From assembly GCA_042434945.1 (NCBI GenBank), contig CP170191.1, positions 2,418,001-2,482,000 of the forward strand: a stretch of DNA of 64,000 nt. Reading direction: 5' to 3'. Shown piece after piece: positions 42,973 through 52,415 of the stretch. Origin of the DNA: Escherichia hormaechei_A. GTDB lineage: Bacteria; Pseudomonadota; Gammaproteobacteria; Enterobacterales; Enterobacteriaceae. Each line of letters opens with the position of its first letter. The first letter of the stretch is position 1. The position numbers and the translations under genes are program-made. The notes below the pieces were generated by a model, which saw only the letters and a program-made list of their open reading frames with translations, was not told the origin of the DNA and did not search any database.

Positions 42973-43544
42973 AAGCCCAGGCGCAGCCAGGCAAACAGCA
43001 CGTTGCCGTTGTTGTAGGTCCCAGGAATATAGGTGAACTGGACGGTGACGCGCTTATATCCGGCAGAGAAAAGCGGGAAGATAAACGGCAGCGGGACATA
43101 GTTGGCAAAGTCGTCGCGTGCCGTGATCCCCGCAGCGGCCCCCAGCCCCAGACGGAAATCTTTTGCGTTATCCAGATACCAGCCCTTCTCCCAGCCGTAG
43201 CCCATCGCAGGCTGCCATTCGTTATGTGAATCTTTGAACATCATGGCAAAGAGCGCGCTCCAGTTGCCCTCGTCGTTGTAGCGGGACACGCCCAGCCCCC
43301 CGCCCCACGGCATTTCGTTGTAATTGTCGGTTTTCTCTTTGTCATACATGAATCGAGCATGCCAGCTCAGAAACGGAAGGTAGAGATCGTAACGATCCGG
43401 CTGTTCCCAGGTTTGCGCAATATCGTCCGTTACTGCATCCCACCAGCGGTGAATACGCTGTTCGCCATAGACTTTCGGCTCCGCATGCAGCGGAGATACG
43501 ACTAAAAACAGGACTACCCATAGTGCAGGAAAGAGGCGTTGCAT
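42969..43544 (-). CDS. pagP: Lipid A palmitoyltransferase PagP
   Basis: A 191-residue outer membrane enzyme that transfers palmitate from phospholipid to lipid A. The signal peptide ends LHA at about residue 21, an amphipathic helix follows ([17 protein letters not shown]), then an eight-stranded barrel. The catalytic His is in [13 protein letters not shown], with the conserved Asp and Ser in the following loops. Upstream on the minus strand, TGGTTTA (43588-43594) is one PhoP half-site, so PhoPQ control is possible though the second half is not clear. Confidence 0.93.
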
Positions 43545-43800
43545 CGTTATACCCTCAGCTTACGTCACGCAGCGATCGTTATTACTGTAAACCATTCAGC
43601 CCTAACCGGAGCCAAACAGGCTGATTTATGTTGTCGCCCGATAAGATGAAATTTATTTATTCTGCGCTTTCAGGAAAGATAAAAACGTTTTCTCAGGCCG
43701 CCTGTCGCGGTAGTCTCATACATTCCGTCAATATGACGGCCGTGATGTGAGTGACCTTTTCTTATACCAATAATTAAAAATCAGTACAGACAGGACAACT

Positions 43801-45117
43801 ATGGACTCCACCCTTATCTCCGCTCGCCGCAACGAGGAGACACCTTCGCTTAACCGCGCCCGCCGCGCCGCTTTAGGTAGCTTCGCAGGCGCCGTCGTCG
43901 ACTGGTATGACTTTCTGCTCTACGGTATTACCGCTGCGCTGGTCTTTAACCGTGAATTCTTTCCCCAGATCAGCCCCGCCATGGGCACGCTTGCTGCGTT
44001 TGCCACCTTCGGCGTCGGTTTTCTGTTTCGTCCGCTGGGCGGGATAATTTTCGGCCACTTCGGCGATCGCCTTGGCCGGAAACGTATGCTGATGCTCACC
44101 GTCTGGATGATGGGCATTGCCACCGCGCTGATCGGTATTTTGCCCTCCTTTGCCTCGATTGGCTGGTGGGCTCCGGTGTTGCTGGTGACGCTGCGCGCCA
44201 TTCAGGGCTTTGCCGTCGGTGGTGAATGGGGCGGCGCGGCATTGCTGTCCGTGGAAAGCGCGCCGAAGAACAAGAAAGCGTTTTACAGCAGCGGCGTGCA
44301 GGTGGGTTATGGCGTGGGTCTGCTGCTCTCCACGGGCCTGGTGTCGCTCATAAGTCAGCTCACGACAGACGAGCAGTTCCTGAGCTGGGGCTGGCGTATT
44401 CCGTTTATCTTCAGCATTGTGCTGGTCGTGGTGGCCCTGTGGATCCGTAACGGCATGGAAGAGTCGGCTGAGTTTGAGCGGCAGCAGCGCGAAAAACCGG
44501 TCGCGAAAAAACGGCTGCCGGTGATGGAAGCGCTGGTGCAGCACCCTGGCGCTTTTCTGAAAATCATTGCCCTGCGCCTGTGCGAACTGCTAACGATGTA
44601 TATCGTCACCGCCTTTGCCCTGAACTACTCCACGCAAAACCTCGGCCTGCCGCGGGAATTGTTCCTGAATATTGGCCTGGTGGTGGGCGGGATCAGCTGC
44701 CTGACCATCCCCTGCTTCGCCTGGCTGGCGGATCGCTTTGGCCGTCGACGGGTGTATATCACCGGGGCGCTCATCGGCACACTCAGCGCCTGGCCATTCT
44801 TTATGGCGCTGGAGGCACAGTCGGTCTTTTGGATTGTCTTCTTCGCGATCATGCTTGCGAACATCGCTCACGATATGGTGGTCTGCGTGCAGCAGCCAAT
44901 GTTTACCGAGCTGTTTGGCGCAAGCTACCGTTACAGCGGCGCGGGCGTGGGATATCAGGTGGCGAGCGTGGTCGGCGGTGGGTTTACGCCGTTTATCGCC
45001 GCCGCGCTGGTGACGTTCTCGGGCGGTAACTGGCATAGCGTGGCGATTTATCTGCTGGCGGGTTGCCTGCTTTCTGCCGCCACCGCCCTGTTGATGAAGG
45101 AAACCGCGCACAGCTGA
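43801..45117 (+). CDS. shiA: Shikimate transporter ShiA
   Basis: A 438-residue MFS proton symporter of the metabolite:H+ family. The N-terminus MDSTLISARRNEETPSLNR and SFAGAVVDWYDFLLYG match E. coli ShiA (438 residues) closely; MFS motif A is in FGDRLGRKRM and ADRFGRRRVY. It lies directly upstream of amn on the same strand, as in E. coli. Confidence 0.96.
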   Translation: MDSTLISARRNEETPSLNRARRAALGSFAGAVVDWYDFLLYGITAALVFNREFFPQISPAMGTLAAFATFGVGFLFRPLGGIIFGHFGDRLGRKRMLMLTVWMMGIATALIGILPSFASIGWWAPVLLVTLRAIQGFAVGGEWGGAALLSVESAPKNKKAFYSSGVQVGYGVGLLLSTGLVSLISQLTTDEQFLSWGWRIPFIFSIVLVVVALWIRNGMEESAEFERQQREKPVAKKRLPVMEALVQHPGAFLKIIALRLCELLTMYIVTAFALNYSTQNLGLPRELFLNIGLVVGGISCLTIPCFAWLADRFGRRRVYITGALIGTLSAWPFFMALEAQSVFWIVFFAIMLANIAHDMVVCVQQPMFTELFGASYRYSGAGVGYQVASVVGGGFTPFIAAALVTFSGGNWHSVAIYLLAGCLLSAATALLMKETAHS

Positions 45118-45193
45118 TCTCCTCACTTTTGTTTCACAGGCGTGTGACATACTATCGGGTAAAGCCGCACACCTGTGGAACAAGGAGACAGAC

Positions 45194-46648
45194 ATGAATA
45201 ATAAGGGCTCCAGCCTGACCCCGGCTCAGGCGCTGGAAAAACTCGACGCGCTGTATGAACAGTCCGTCAATGCACTGCGCAGCGCCATCAGTGACTATAT
45301 CGAAACAGGGAAACTTCCCGATGAAAAGGCCAGAACCCAGGGCCTTTTTGTTTATCCATCGCTCTCTGTCACCTGGGACGGCAGCGCCAGCAGCAATCCG
45401 AAAACCCGCGCCTATGCGCGTTTCACCCACTCCGGCTGTTACAGCACGACCATCACGCGACCTGCGCTGTTCCGCCCCTACCTGGAAGAGCAGCTTACCC
45501 TGCTGTATCAGGATTACGGCGCGCATATCAGCGTTGAACCGTCCCTGCACGAGATCCCTTACCCGTACGTGATAGACGGTTCAGCGCTGACGCTGGATCG
45601 CTCCATGAGCGCGGGGCTGACCCGCCACTTCCCGACCACTGAGCTGTCGCAGATTGGCGATGAGACGGCGGACGGGATCTATCACCCGGCAGAGTTTTCA
45701 CCGCTGTCGCACTTTGATGCCCGCCGTGTCGATTTCTCGCTGGCACGCCTGCGCCATTATACGGTACGCCAGTTGAACATTTTCAGCCGTTCGTCTTGTT
45801 TACCAACTACACACGTTATGTGGATGAATTCGTTCGTTGGGGATGCAGCCAGATCCTCGATCCTGATAGTCCCTACATTGCCCTTTCTTGTGCTGGCGGG
45901 AACTGGATCACCGCCGAAACCGAAGCGCCAGAAGAAGCCATTTCCGACCTTGCATGGAAAAAACATCAGATGCCAGCATGGCATTTAATTACCGCCGATG
46001 GTCAGGGTATTACTCTGGTGAATATTGGCGTGGGACCGTCAAATGCTAAAACCATCTGCGATCATCTGGCAGTGCTACGCCCGGATGTCTGGTTGATGAT
46101 TGGTCACTGTGGCGGATTACGTGAAAGTCAGGCCCATTGGCGATTATGTACTTGCACACGCTTATTTACGCGATGACCCACGTTCTTGATGCGGTTCTGC
46201 CGCCCGATATTCCTATTCCGAGCATTGCTGAGTGCAACGTGCGCTTTATGACGCCACCAAGCTGGTGAGCGGCATGCCGGGTGAAGAGGTGAAGCAGCGC
46301 CTGCGTACCGGTACGGTCGTCACCACCGACGATCGTAACTGGGAGCTGCGCTATTCCGCCTCCGCCCTGCGTTTCAATCTCAGCCGTGCGGTCGCAATCG
46401 ATATGGAAAGCGCCACCATTGCCGCGCAGGGCTATCGCTTCCGCGTCCCTTACGGCACGCTGCTGTGCGTGTCCGATAAACCGCTGCACGGCGAGATCAA
46501 ACTGCCGGGCCAGGCGAACCGTTTTTACGAAGGGGCGATCTCAGAGCATCTTCAGATTGGTATTCGCGCCATCGATTTACTGCGTGCAGAGGGCGACAAA
46601 CTGCATTCCCGCAAGCTGCGCACCTTCAATGAGCCACCGTTCCGCTGA
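45194..46648 (+). pseudogene. amn: AMP nucleosidase Amn, with four single-base indels
   Basis: AMP nucleosidase cleaves AMP to adenine and ribose 5-phosphate. As written the frame is broken at four places: a lost G near 45763, an extra C at 46133-46135, an extra C at 46177-46179, and a lost G near 46231. The changes sum to zero, and start-to-stop length is exactly 484 codons plus stop, the E. coli length. Each indel is in a short homopolymer and no in-frame nonsense mutation is seen, so sequencing error is as likely as true inactivation. The 45770-46250 part encodes a protein apparently identical to E. coli K-12 and is lower in GC than the two ends. Confidence 0.9.
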
Positions 46649-46679
46649 TAACAAGGACCCACTCACCCGGCCTGGGATT

Positions 46680-46712
46680 CCGTAGGTCGGGTAAGCGGAG
46701 CGCCACCCGACA
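46680..46712. repeat. REP-like unit
   Basis: CGTAGGTCGGGTAAGCGG paired with CGCCACCCGAC forms the same palindrome as at 33145-33226. With the following CACGAACGCAG it is an inverted counterpart of the segment at 48712-48757. Confidence 0.8.
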
Positions 46713-46734
46713 ATTTCACGAACGCAGAAAAGCA

Positions 46735-46761
46735 AAAAGCCCGCTATAAAAGCGGGCTTTT
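46735..46761 (-). terminator. Terminator of tRNA-Asn copy 3
   Basis: AAAAGCCCGCT / AGCGGGCTTTT with an ATAAA loop lies just after the tRNA on the minus strand and is followed by T residues in that direction (TTTGCTTTT). It can act for amn as well. Confidence 0.85.
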
Positions 46762-46766
46762 AAATT

Positions 46767-46842
46767 TGGCTCCTCTGACTGGACTCGAACCAGTGACATA
46801 CGGATTAACAGTCCGCCGTTCTACCGACTGAACTACAGAGGA
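46767..46842 (-). tRNA. asnW: tRNA-Asn (GTT), copy 3
   Basis: A 76-nucleotide gene on the minus strand identical to the other copies. It lies between amn and yeeO, the E. coli asnW position; the symbol is by synteny. Confidence 0.97.
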
Positions 46843-46860
46843 ATCGTGAGAACGAGGCGA

Positions 46861-46889
46861 ATATTAGCGATGCGCTCTGAGGATGTCAA
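46861..46889 (-). promoter_or_regulatory. Promoter of tRNA-Asn copy 3
   Basis: On the minus strand TTGACA (46889-46884) and TAATAT (46866-46861) are 17 bases apart, with a GC-rich discriminator. Confidence 0.88.
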
Positions 46890-46945
46890 AGGGTGAATGC
46901 AGATTTTCAATCGTTTGCCGATTTATTCTCCACTTCGCACATTTG

Positions 46946-48397
46946 TCAGGCACTTGCCGTTTCCGAAACCTCCTGCTCCGGTTTTTTTCGCGGATATTTC
47001 CACAGCCAGCGCCCGCTCACCATGCGCCAGTAGAACAGCGCCCCGCGCACGGCCCAGTCAAGGAACATCCCCAGCCAGACGCCGACAACGCCCATACCCA
47101 ACATTACCCCCAGCGTGTAGCCCGCCACAACGCGACAGCCCCACATGCCGAGCATGGAGACCCACATCGCAAACCGGGCATCGCGCGCCCCTTTCAGCCC
47201 GGCAGGAAGTACCCAGGACGCGGCCCAAATTGGCATAAACGCCGCGTTGAGCCAAATGAGCACCTTCACGACCTCCTTCACGTCATTTTCATGCGTATAG
47301 AACGAGGCCATCAGCCCGGCAAAAGGCGCAGTTCCCCACGCAATCGCCGTCAGTCCAATAGTTGAAAGCCAGAAGACGTGCCGAAGTTGCCGTTCCGCCT
47401 GCCCTATCTGCCCCTTTCCGAGACGTCTGCCGGTGATGATCGTCGACGCCGACCCCAGCGCGTTTCCCGGCAGGTTAATGAGCGAGGCGATGGAGAAGGC
47501 AATAAAGTTGCCGGCGATGACGTCCGTTCCCATCCCGGCAACAAACATCTGCGTCAGCAGTTTCCCACCGTTAAACAACACGGATTCGATGCTGGCCGGA
47601 ATCCCGATCCCCATCACTTCCCAGATAATGGCGAAGTTAAGCGGACGAAAATAGCTTTTCAGCGTCAGGCGCAGCGATGGCGTAATTCCCGCCATCAGTA
47701 CGCCAATTATCGCCGCCGCACCAATATAGCGGGAAATGGTCAGGCCTAAACCCGCGCCGACAAAGCCCAGCCCCTCCCAGGAAAAGACGCCGTAAATCAA
47801 AACGCTGCTGATAATGATATTCAGGATGTTCATGCCGCCGTTGATCAGCAGCGGAATTTTGGTATTTCCTGCTCCACGAAGCGCACCGCTACCAATCAGC
47901 GCGATGGCAGCCGCCGGATAACTCAGCACCGTCATTTCCAGGTAGGTGAGAGCCAGATCCTTCACCTCGCTGGTCGCTTCTCCCGCGACAATGTCGATAA
48001 TTTCTTTGCCGTAATAATGGATAACCGCCGCAAGGATGATCGAAAAGAGGGTCATGATCATCAGCGACTGTCTGGCCGCTTCGCGGGCACGCTTCGGATC
48101 AAGCTTGCCCAGGCTAAACGCCACCACCACCGTCGTACCGAGATCGATAGCGGCAAAGAAGGACATCACAACCATGTTGAAACTGTCCGCCAGCCCTACC
48201 CCGGCCATGGCTTCTTTACCGAGCCAGCTCACCAGAAAGGTGCTCAGCACCCCCATTAGCAGGACGCAGGTATTCTCCAGGAAAATAGGCACGGCAAGGG
48301 GGGTGATTTCACGCCAGAACAGAACTCGATAGCTCTTACGTTTTGCATACCAGGGCGTGCGCATAATCGCCTGGCGTAGGGGTGCGGTGACGTTCAA
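46946..48397 (-). CDS. yeeO: MATE-family flavin/toxin exporter YeeO
   Basis: A 483-residue MATE transporter with 12 membrane segments; E. coli YeeO exports FMN/FAD and dipeptides. The conserved core starts KRKSYRVLFWREITPLAVPIFLENTCVLLMG. The frame begins with TTG at 48397 preceded by AAGG, and the residues NVTAPLRQ align with E. coli YeeO; an ATG at 48364 is the alternative start. It lies between two tRNA-Asn genes in opposite orientation, as in E. coli. Confidence 0.93.
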   Translation of the reverse strand: MNVTAPLRQAIMRTPWYAKRKSYRVLFWREITPLAVPIFLENTCVLLMGVLSTFLVSWLGKEAMAGVGLADSFNMVVMSFFAAIDLGTTVVVAFSLGKLDPKRAREAARQSLMIMTLFSIILAAVIHYYGKEIIDIVAGEATSEVKDLALTYLEMTVLSYPAAAIALIGSGALRGAGNTKIPLLINGGMNILNIIISSVLIYGVFSWEGLGFVGAGLGLTISRYIGAAAIIGVLMAGITPSLRLTLKSYFRPLNFAIIWEVMGIGIPASIESVLFNGGKLLTQMFVAGMGTDVIAGNFIAFSIASLINLPGNALGSASTIITGRRLGKGQIGQAERQLRHVFWLSTIGLTAIAWGTAPFAGLMASFYTHENDVKEVVKVLIWLNAAFMPIWAASWVLPAGLKGARDARFAMWVSMLGMWGCRVVAGYTLGVMLGMGVVGVWLGMFLDWAVRGALFYWRMVSGRWLWKYPRKKPEQEVSETASA

Positions 48398-48546
48398 AAT
48401 GGACCTTAGCGAGAAAGTTGAAACTCCATTTCAAATGATGGGGCAGAAATGCGTATCCTGCAAAGTATTTTCCATAAAATTATGTTTGGATTTACAACAA
48501 AATGACGACAGAATCATCAAACAAACGCTTTTGCCTGAGATCGGGT

Positions 48547-48574
48547 TTGACAAAAGATTTTTCGCCGTTAAGAT
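48547..48574 (+). promoter_or_regulatory. Promoter of tRNA-Asn copy 4
   Basis: TTGACA and TAAGAT with a 16-base spacer. It differs from the promoters of copies 1 to 3 in the spacer and the -10 box. Confidence 0.82.
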
Positions 48575-48590
48575 GTGCCTCAACAGCGAT

Positions 48591-48666
48591 TCCTCTGTAG
48601 TTCAGTCGGTAGAACGGCGGACTGTTAATCCGTATGTCACTGGTTCGAGTCCAGTCAGAGGAGCCA
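48591..48666 (+). tRNA. asnU: tRNA-Asn (GTT), copy 4
   Basis: A 76-nucleotide gene identical to copies 1 to 3. It is divergent from yeeO, the E. coli asnU position; the symbol is by synteny. Confidence 0.97.
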
Positions 48667-48675
48667 AATTTCTGA

Positions 48676-48708
48676 AAAGCCCGCTTTTATAGCGGGCTTT
48701 TTGCTTTT
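48676..48708 (+). terminator. Terminator of tRNA-Asn copy 4
   Basis: AAAGCCCGCT / AGCGGGCTTT with a TTTAT loop is followed by TTGCTTTTTT. Confidence 0.88.
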
Positions 48709-48718
48709 TTGCGTTCGT

Positions 48719-48802
48719 GAAATTATCGGGTGGCGGCTTCACCTTACCCGACCTACGTGATAACAGCCCTGTAGGCCCGGTAAGCGCAGCGCCACCGGGC
48801 AA
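48719..48802. repeat. Two REP-like units after tRNA-Asn copy 4
   Basis: The first unit (TCGGGTGGCGGCTTCACC then TTACCCGACCTAC, about 48727-48757) and the second (CCCGGTAAGCGCAGCGCC then ACCGGGC, about 48776-48799) are separated by 18 bases. The second matches the unit that ends ldtA. Confidence 0.85.
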
Positions 48803-48814
48803 CAGAGTGTGCGA

Positions 48815-49150
48815 TTACTCGCCTTTAGCGTCGACGTTTTTGATTTCGCCCATTACTTTCAGCTTCTTGGAGATGTCGCGACGCTCTTTGGACAGCTCAG
48901 CGTTTTTGATGATGTAGTCATCAACGCGATCTTCATAATCGCTCTTCATGCTGGCGATGATGCCCTGAATAGCTTCAACGCTCATGCCAGGCTTGATGTA
49001 GTCGCTCAGGTTGTCCAGCAGCAGGACACGTTTCTGGTTGTCACGGATCTTCTTCTCTACGTCCTGGATTTCGCGCTGTAGCTTGTTTTTGCGGCGGAAC
49101 AGGCGGACGAACTCCAGAACATCCTGGAACGAAGGCTTGGTAGTTTCCAT
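48815..49150 (-). CDS. tmaR: PTS localisation protein TmaR (YeeX)
   Basis: A 111-residue, highly charged alpha-helical protein with coiled-coil character (LFRRKNKLQREIQDVEKKIRDNQKRV). In E. coli TmaR forms polar clusters and sequesters PTS enzyme I. It is near-identical to E. coli for the first 100 residues; the tail (EIKNVDAKGE) differs slightly. An ATG at 49150 is preceded by AGGGG (CAGGGGTGTAAAA on the minus strand). Confidence 0.95.
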   Translation of the reverse strand: METTKPSFQDVLEFVRLFRRKNKLQREIQDVEKKIRDNQKRVLLLDNLSDYIKPGMSVEAIQGIIASMKSDYEDRVDDYIIKNAELSKERRDISKKLKVMGEIKNVDAKGE

Positions 49151-49297
49151 TTTTACACCCCTGATAATGTGAGATTCGGATTCGTTAAAGCAACCGTTTT
49201 AACAGACAGCGGCTGCGAATGACAATGAGTATATCGTTTAAAACCATCATAACCCTAATTGTTGCTGAATCGAAGCAGCAGGCATCACATACGCTTT

Positions 49298-50356
49298 TTA
49301 TTTGCGCAGTGCCCGGCAAATCAGCTGCGATAACAACTCCAGCTGTCGCGCCAGCTCCATACTCAGCCAGACATAACCATGGATGGGCGTTTCCGCCACA
49401 TTGTCTCCCTGGCGCTCATTCATCAGCTGTTTGAGCTCGGTGACGATTTCGTTCAGCCGCTCGCTGTTCGCCCGTATCGGCTGTGGGTTACCTTCATATA
49501 GCGCATGGGCGATGGTCAGCAGGGTTTGTTGCGTCATCTGCTGCGTCTCTTTCAGCGTATGCGCGTTGAGCATCAGAAGATGGCTGGGGCGTGAGGCCCA
49601 GTGGGCATTGATTTGCAGTTCAAGCATACAGACCAGATTACGGCTGACCGTCTGAATAGCTTCAAAAATGGCTTTCTGGATATGGGTTTCTTTGCTTGCC
49701 GGGGTAATCAACCCGCGCATTTTGACCACATCATTGAGGATTTTTTGCAGGTGCTTTTCCAGACGCGGGCGCTCAATCAGATTCGGCGAAAACCCGGCCT
49801 GGTAGACCCGGTTAAATGCCGTGACGTAGTTTGCCATCTGAATGCGCCAGTGCAGGAAGGCGCGCTGCGGCCAGATGCCGGTAAACAGCATGGCGAGCAA
49901 CGAGCCGAGGATTACATCCCCGCTTCGCCACAATGCGGTGGTCATATCGCCCGCCGGTGCGCCGACCACAACCGCGAGCGTAATGCCAATCAGCAGCGCC
50001 TGATACGGTTTCTTGCCGAGGGCCAGCCATCCACAAAGAAACATCGCCACCGCGCACCACAGCAACATGACCGGAAACGAAATCAGCTCCAGCTTCAGGG
50101 CGATAAGCCCAAGCGCTGAGCCTAAAACGGTGCCGCCTATGCGTTCGAAAGCGCGCGGGACCACGTTCCCCCAGAATGAGATCGGCCCCATCACCACCAC
50201 CAGCGTGATCAGCGGCCACGTCCCTTCCGGGATATCCAGCAGACGAACCAGTACGAAGGTCAACACAAACGCCAGCGCAATGCGGCAACCGTGCACCACG
50301 CGATAATGTTTGTATAACCGAATTTCAAAAGGGGTTAATGACTTGTCGGGGCGCAC
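49298..50356 (-). CDS. yeeA: FUSC-family inner membrane protein YeeA
   Basis: A 352-residue protein with five or six N-terminal membrane segments and a long cytosolic helical domain, of the fusaric acid resistance/aromatic exporter-like family. Function is unproven. The GTG at 50356 is chosen as start: it gives VRPDKSLTPFEIR, aligns with the E. coli start, yields the same 352-residue length, and has GGAG six bases upstream. The TTG at 50386 lacks a ribosome binding site. Confidence 0.92.
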   Translation of the reverse strand: MRPDKSLTPFEIRLYKHYRVVHGCRIALAFVLTFVLVRLLDIPEGTWPLITLVVVMGPISFWGNVVPRAFERIGGTVLGSALGLIALKLELISFPVMLLWCAVAMFLCGWLALGKKPYQALLIGITLAVVVGAPAGDMTTALWRSGDVILGSLLAMLFTGIWPQRAFLHWRIQMANYVTAFNRVYQAGFSPNLIERPRLEKHLQKILNDVVKMRGLITPASKETHIQKAIFEAIQTVSRNLVCMLELQINAHWASRPSHLLMLNAHTLKETQQMTQQTLLTIAHALYEGNPQPIRANSERLNEIVTELKQLMNERQGDNVAETPIHGYVWLSMELARQLELLSQLICRALRK

Positions 50357-50447
50357 ACCCGTCTCCAGCTCTACGGCAAACCACAATTGTACTGTGTTTT
50401 CAGCCGGGTGGATCGCGCCCGGCTGAAAAACCCTGCATTCCGCAGGA

Positions 50448-50921
50448 TTATCCCACTTTGTGCTCTACCGGTACAAACATCTCAATATCCCAGTAGCCGT
50501 CAGCATTGCCATCGTTAAGATAACGTTCGAAGCAGGGTTTTGCCGCGATCTGGAATTTGTTGTCTTCCAGCAGGGAGTTGAAGAACTGATACCATGGAGT
50601 GGCGAAATCATGATTTTCGACGCGCGCGGCGGCAATCGCATACTCTCCGGGAGCAATTTCGGTCATCATCACCCCTTCGCTGTTCTCAGGGATAGTGAAA
50701 TCGTCCGTTACCGTTACGGCGGTAACGCAGCGGAGCTTTTCTGCCGGCACGTCATCTGGATTGTCATAATAAACGGCCACCCACTCCTGCGGCTGAATAT
50801 GACGCCCGTCTACCCACATGACCAGCTGTTCAAATCCCTGCTTGACCGTCTTTTCCCACGGCCCCACGAGATGAAAGCCAGCGATCGTACGTTTCTGTTG
50901 CTGCCTGATGCTGTAGTCCAT
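50448..50921 (-). CDS. sbmC: DNA gyrase inhibitor SbmC (GyrI)
   Basis: A 157-residue GyrI-like protein that protects gyrase from toxins such as microcin B17. Homology with E. coli SbmC covers the whole length (KRTIAGFHLVGPWEKTVKQGFEQL; AVYYDNPDDVPAEKLRC; ATPWYQFFNSLLED; DGYWDIEMFVPV). The start ATG 50921 follows GGAGG; the frame extends to 50954, but that region contains the LexA box. SOS induction is therefore expected, as in E. coli. Confidence 0.94.
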   Translation of the reverse strand: MDYSIRQQQKRTIAGFHLVGPWEKTVKQGFEQLVMWVDGRHIQPQEWVAVYYDNPDDVPAEKLRCVTAVTVTDDFTIPENSEGVMMTEIAPGEYAIAAARVENHDFATPWYQFFNSLLEDNKFQIAAKPCFERYLNDGNADGYWDIEMFVPVEHKVG

Positions 50922-50936
50922 GCTGCCTCCGTTTAT

Positions 50937-50956
50937 TACTGTATATATATACACTG
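50937..50956. promoter_or_regulatory. LexA (SOS) box of sbmC
   Basis: TACTGTATATATATACACTG differs from the ideal TACTGTATATATATACAGTA only at the last bases. It lies 16 bases upstream of the sbmC start codon. Confidence 0.88.
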
Positions 50957-51039
50957 TAAAGCAGAATCGAGATTATCGGCAAACCAGGAGTGTTTATTAT
51001 GTGAGCAGACTCGCAACACTGCCAGTCTGCCCAAAAAGG

Positions 51040-52212
51040 TCAGAGTTTATGATGCAGATAATCGCCGAGGCGGGAGAAAAGGCCGCCCTTTTCAACGCTT
51101 TCCAGCGTAACCAATGGCCAGTGCGCTACCACCTTGTCACGATCGTACAGCTGGATCTCCCCTACCCGCTGATGCGCGGCGATCGGCGCTTCCAGCTCTT
51201 TTTTATCCATCACGTATTTCGCCTTGATGTTCGGCACTTCCGATTTGGGTAATGCCAGCCAGAAGTCCTGATCCGTGCCCAGCGCGATCTGCTCTTTATC
51301 GCCGTACCAGATGCGCTCGGTTCCCACTTTTTTACCGTTATGCAGGATCTGCACCGTATCAAAATTTTGCTGTCCCCAGTGCAGCAGCTTGCGCGCCTGA
51401 TCTTCACGTCCTTTCGGGCTGTCAGCCCCCATCACCACCGCAATCAGTCGACGCTGACCGTCCACCGCGGAGGCAATCAGGTTAAAGCCCGCGCCCGAGG
51501 TGTGTCCCGTTTTCAGGCCATCCACGTTCATGGTCTTATCCCACAGCAGGCCGTTGCGGTTCTGCTGGGTGATGCCGTTCCAGGTCAGGCTCTTTTCGCT
51601 GTACATGTGATAGAACTCAGGCTCGCCGTGAATGATGGCCCGGGAAAGCACGGCGAGATCGTAAGCGGAGCTGTGCTGACCCGGTGCATCCAGCCCGTGT
51701 ACGGTTTCGAAGTGGGTATCGCGCAGGTTCAGCTTTTCAACGTAGTCATTCATCATCCTGACGAACTGCGGCTGACCGCCCGCCACGTGATCCGCCAGCG
51801 CCACGCAGGCGTCATTGCCGGAATCAACAATCAGGCCGCGGCTGAGATCGCGCACGGAAACCCGATCGCCCTCCTTCAGAAACATCAGCGACGAACCGTC
51901 AAAGACCGGATTGCCTTTTGCCCAGGCGTCACGTCCGACCGTCACAATGTCATCGGGGCTGATGCGGTGGCTATCAATAGCACGATCGACAACGTACCCC
52001 GTCATCAGTTTGGTCAGGCTCGCCGGATTACGCTGCTGATGTTCGTTGCCCGCCGTTAAGATTTGACCCGTGGTGTAATCCATCAATACCCAGGAGCCAG
52101 CCTGGATGGCAGGCGGCTGAGGTGAAAAATCCAGCGGCTCGGCAGCCAGCGCGGATGAAATACTCGAAGCGAGTAAAGAAACAGCAATAAACAGACGGCG
52201 TTTCAACGGCAT
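51040..52212 (-). CDS. dacD: D-alanyl-D-alanine carboxypeptidase DacD (PBP6b)
   Basis: A 390-residue penicillin-binding protein that trims peptidoglycan pentapeptides. It has a signal peptide ending ALA at residue 23, the active-site S65-L-T-K68, S131-G-N, K234-T-G, and a C-terminal amphipathic helix (LFSRLGDYLHHKL) for membrane attachment. It is of family length and lies between sbmC and sbcB as in E. coli. Confidence 0.95.
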   Translation of the reverse strand: MPLKRRLFIAVSLLASSISSALAAEPLDFSPQPPAIQAGSWVLMDYTTGQILTAGNEHQQRNPASLTKLMTGYVVDRAIDSHRISPDDIVTVGRDAWAKGNPVFDGSSLMFLKEGDRVSVRDLSRGLIVDSGNDACVALADHVAGGQPQFVRMMNDYVEKLNLRDTHFETVHGLDAPGQHSSAYDLAVLSRAIIHGEPEFYHMYSEKSLTWNGITQQNRNGLLWDKTMNVDGLKTGHTSGAGFNLIASAVDGQRRLIAVVMGADSPKGREDQARKLLHWGQQNFDTVQILHNGKKVGTERIWYGDKEQIALGTDQDFWLALPKSEVPNIKAKYVMDKKELEAPIAAHQRVGEIQLYDRDKVVAHWPLVTLESVEKGGLFSRLGDYLHHKL

Positions 52213-52415
52213 ATCCTCAGGTCAGTAAAAATCGATGACCTTTTTACGGGAGTTCTGATGTCGTTACCTGCCTTAATTGCAAAAAAATGTGACAGCACGC
52301 AGATTTTTTCGGAACAAATCTCGCAAATTTCTTGCCTGACGGTGCTTTTTATTCGGACTGCTCACCCCAATCGTTTACCATAGAGACGTCAATTTTTAAC
52401 AGGATGAGATTACTG

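Noticed and set aside
29755..48666. tRNA-Asn genes as attachment sites of an integrated island
   Set aside because: No integrase gene, no partial tRNA 3'-end repeat and no phage gene were seen next to any of the four copies in this window.
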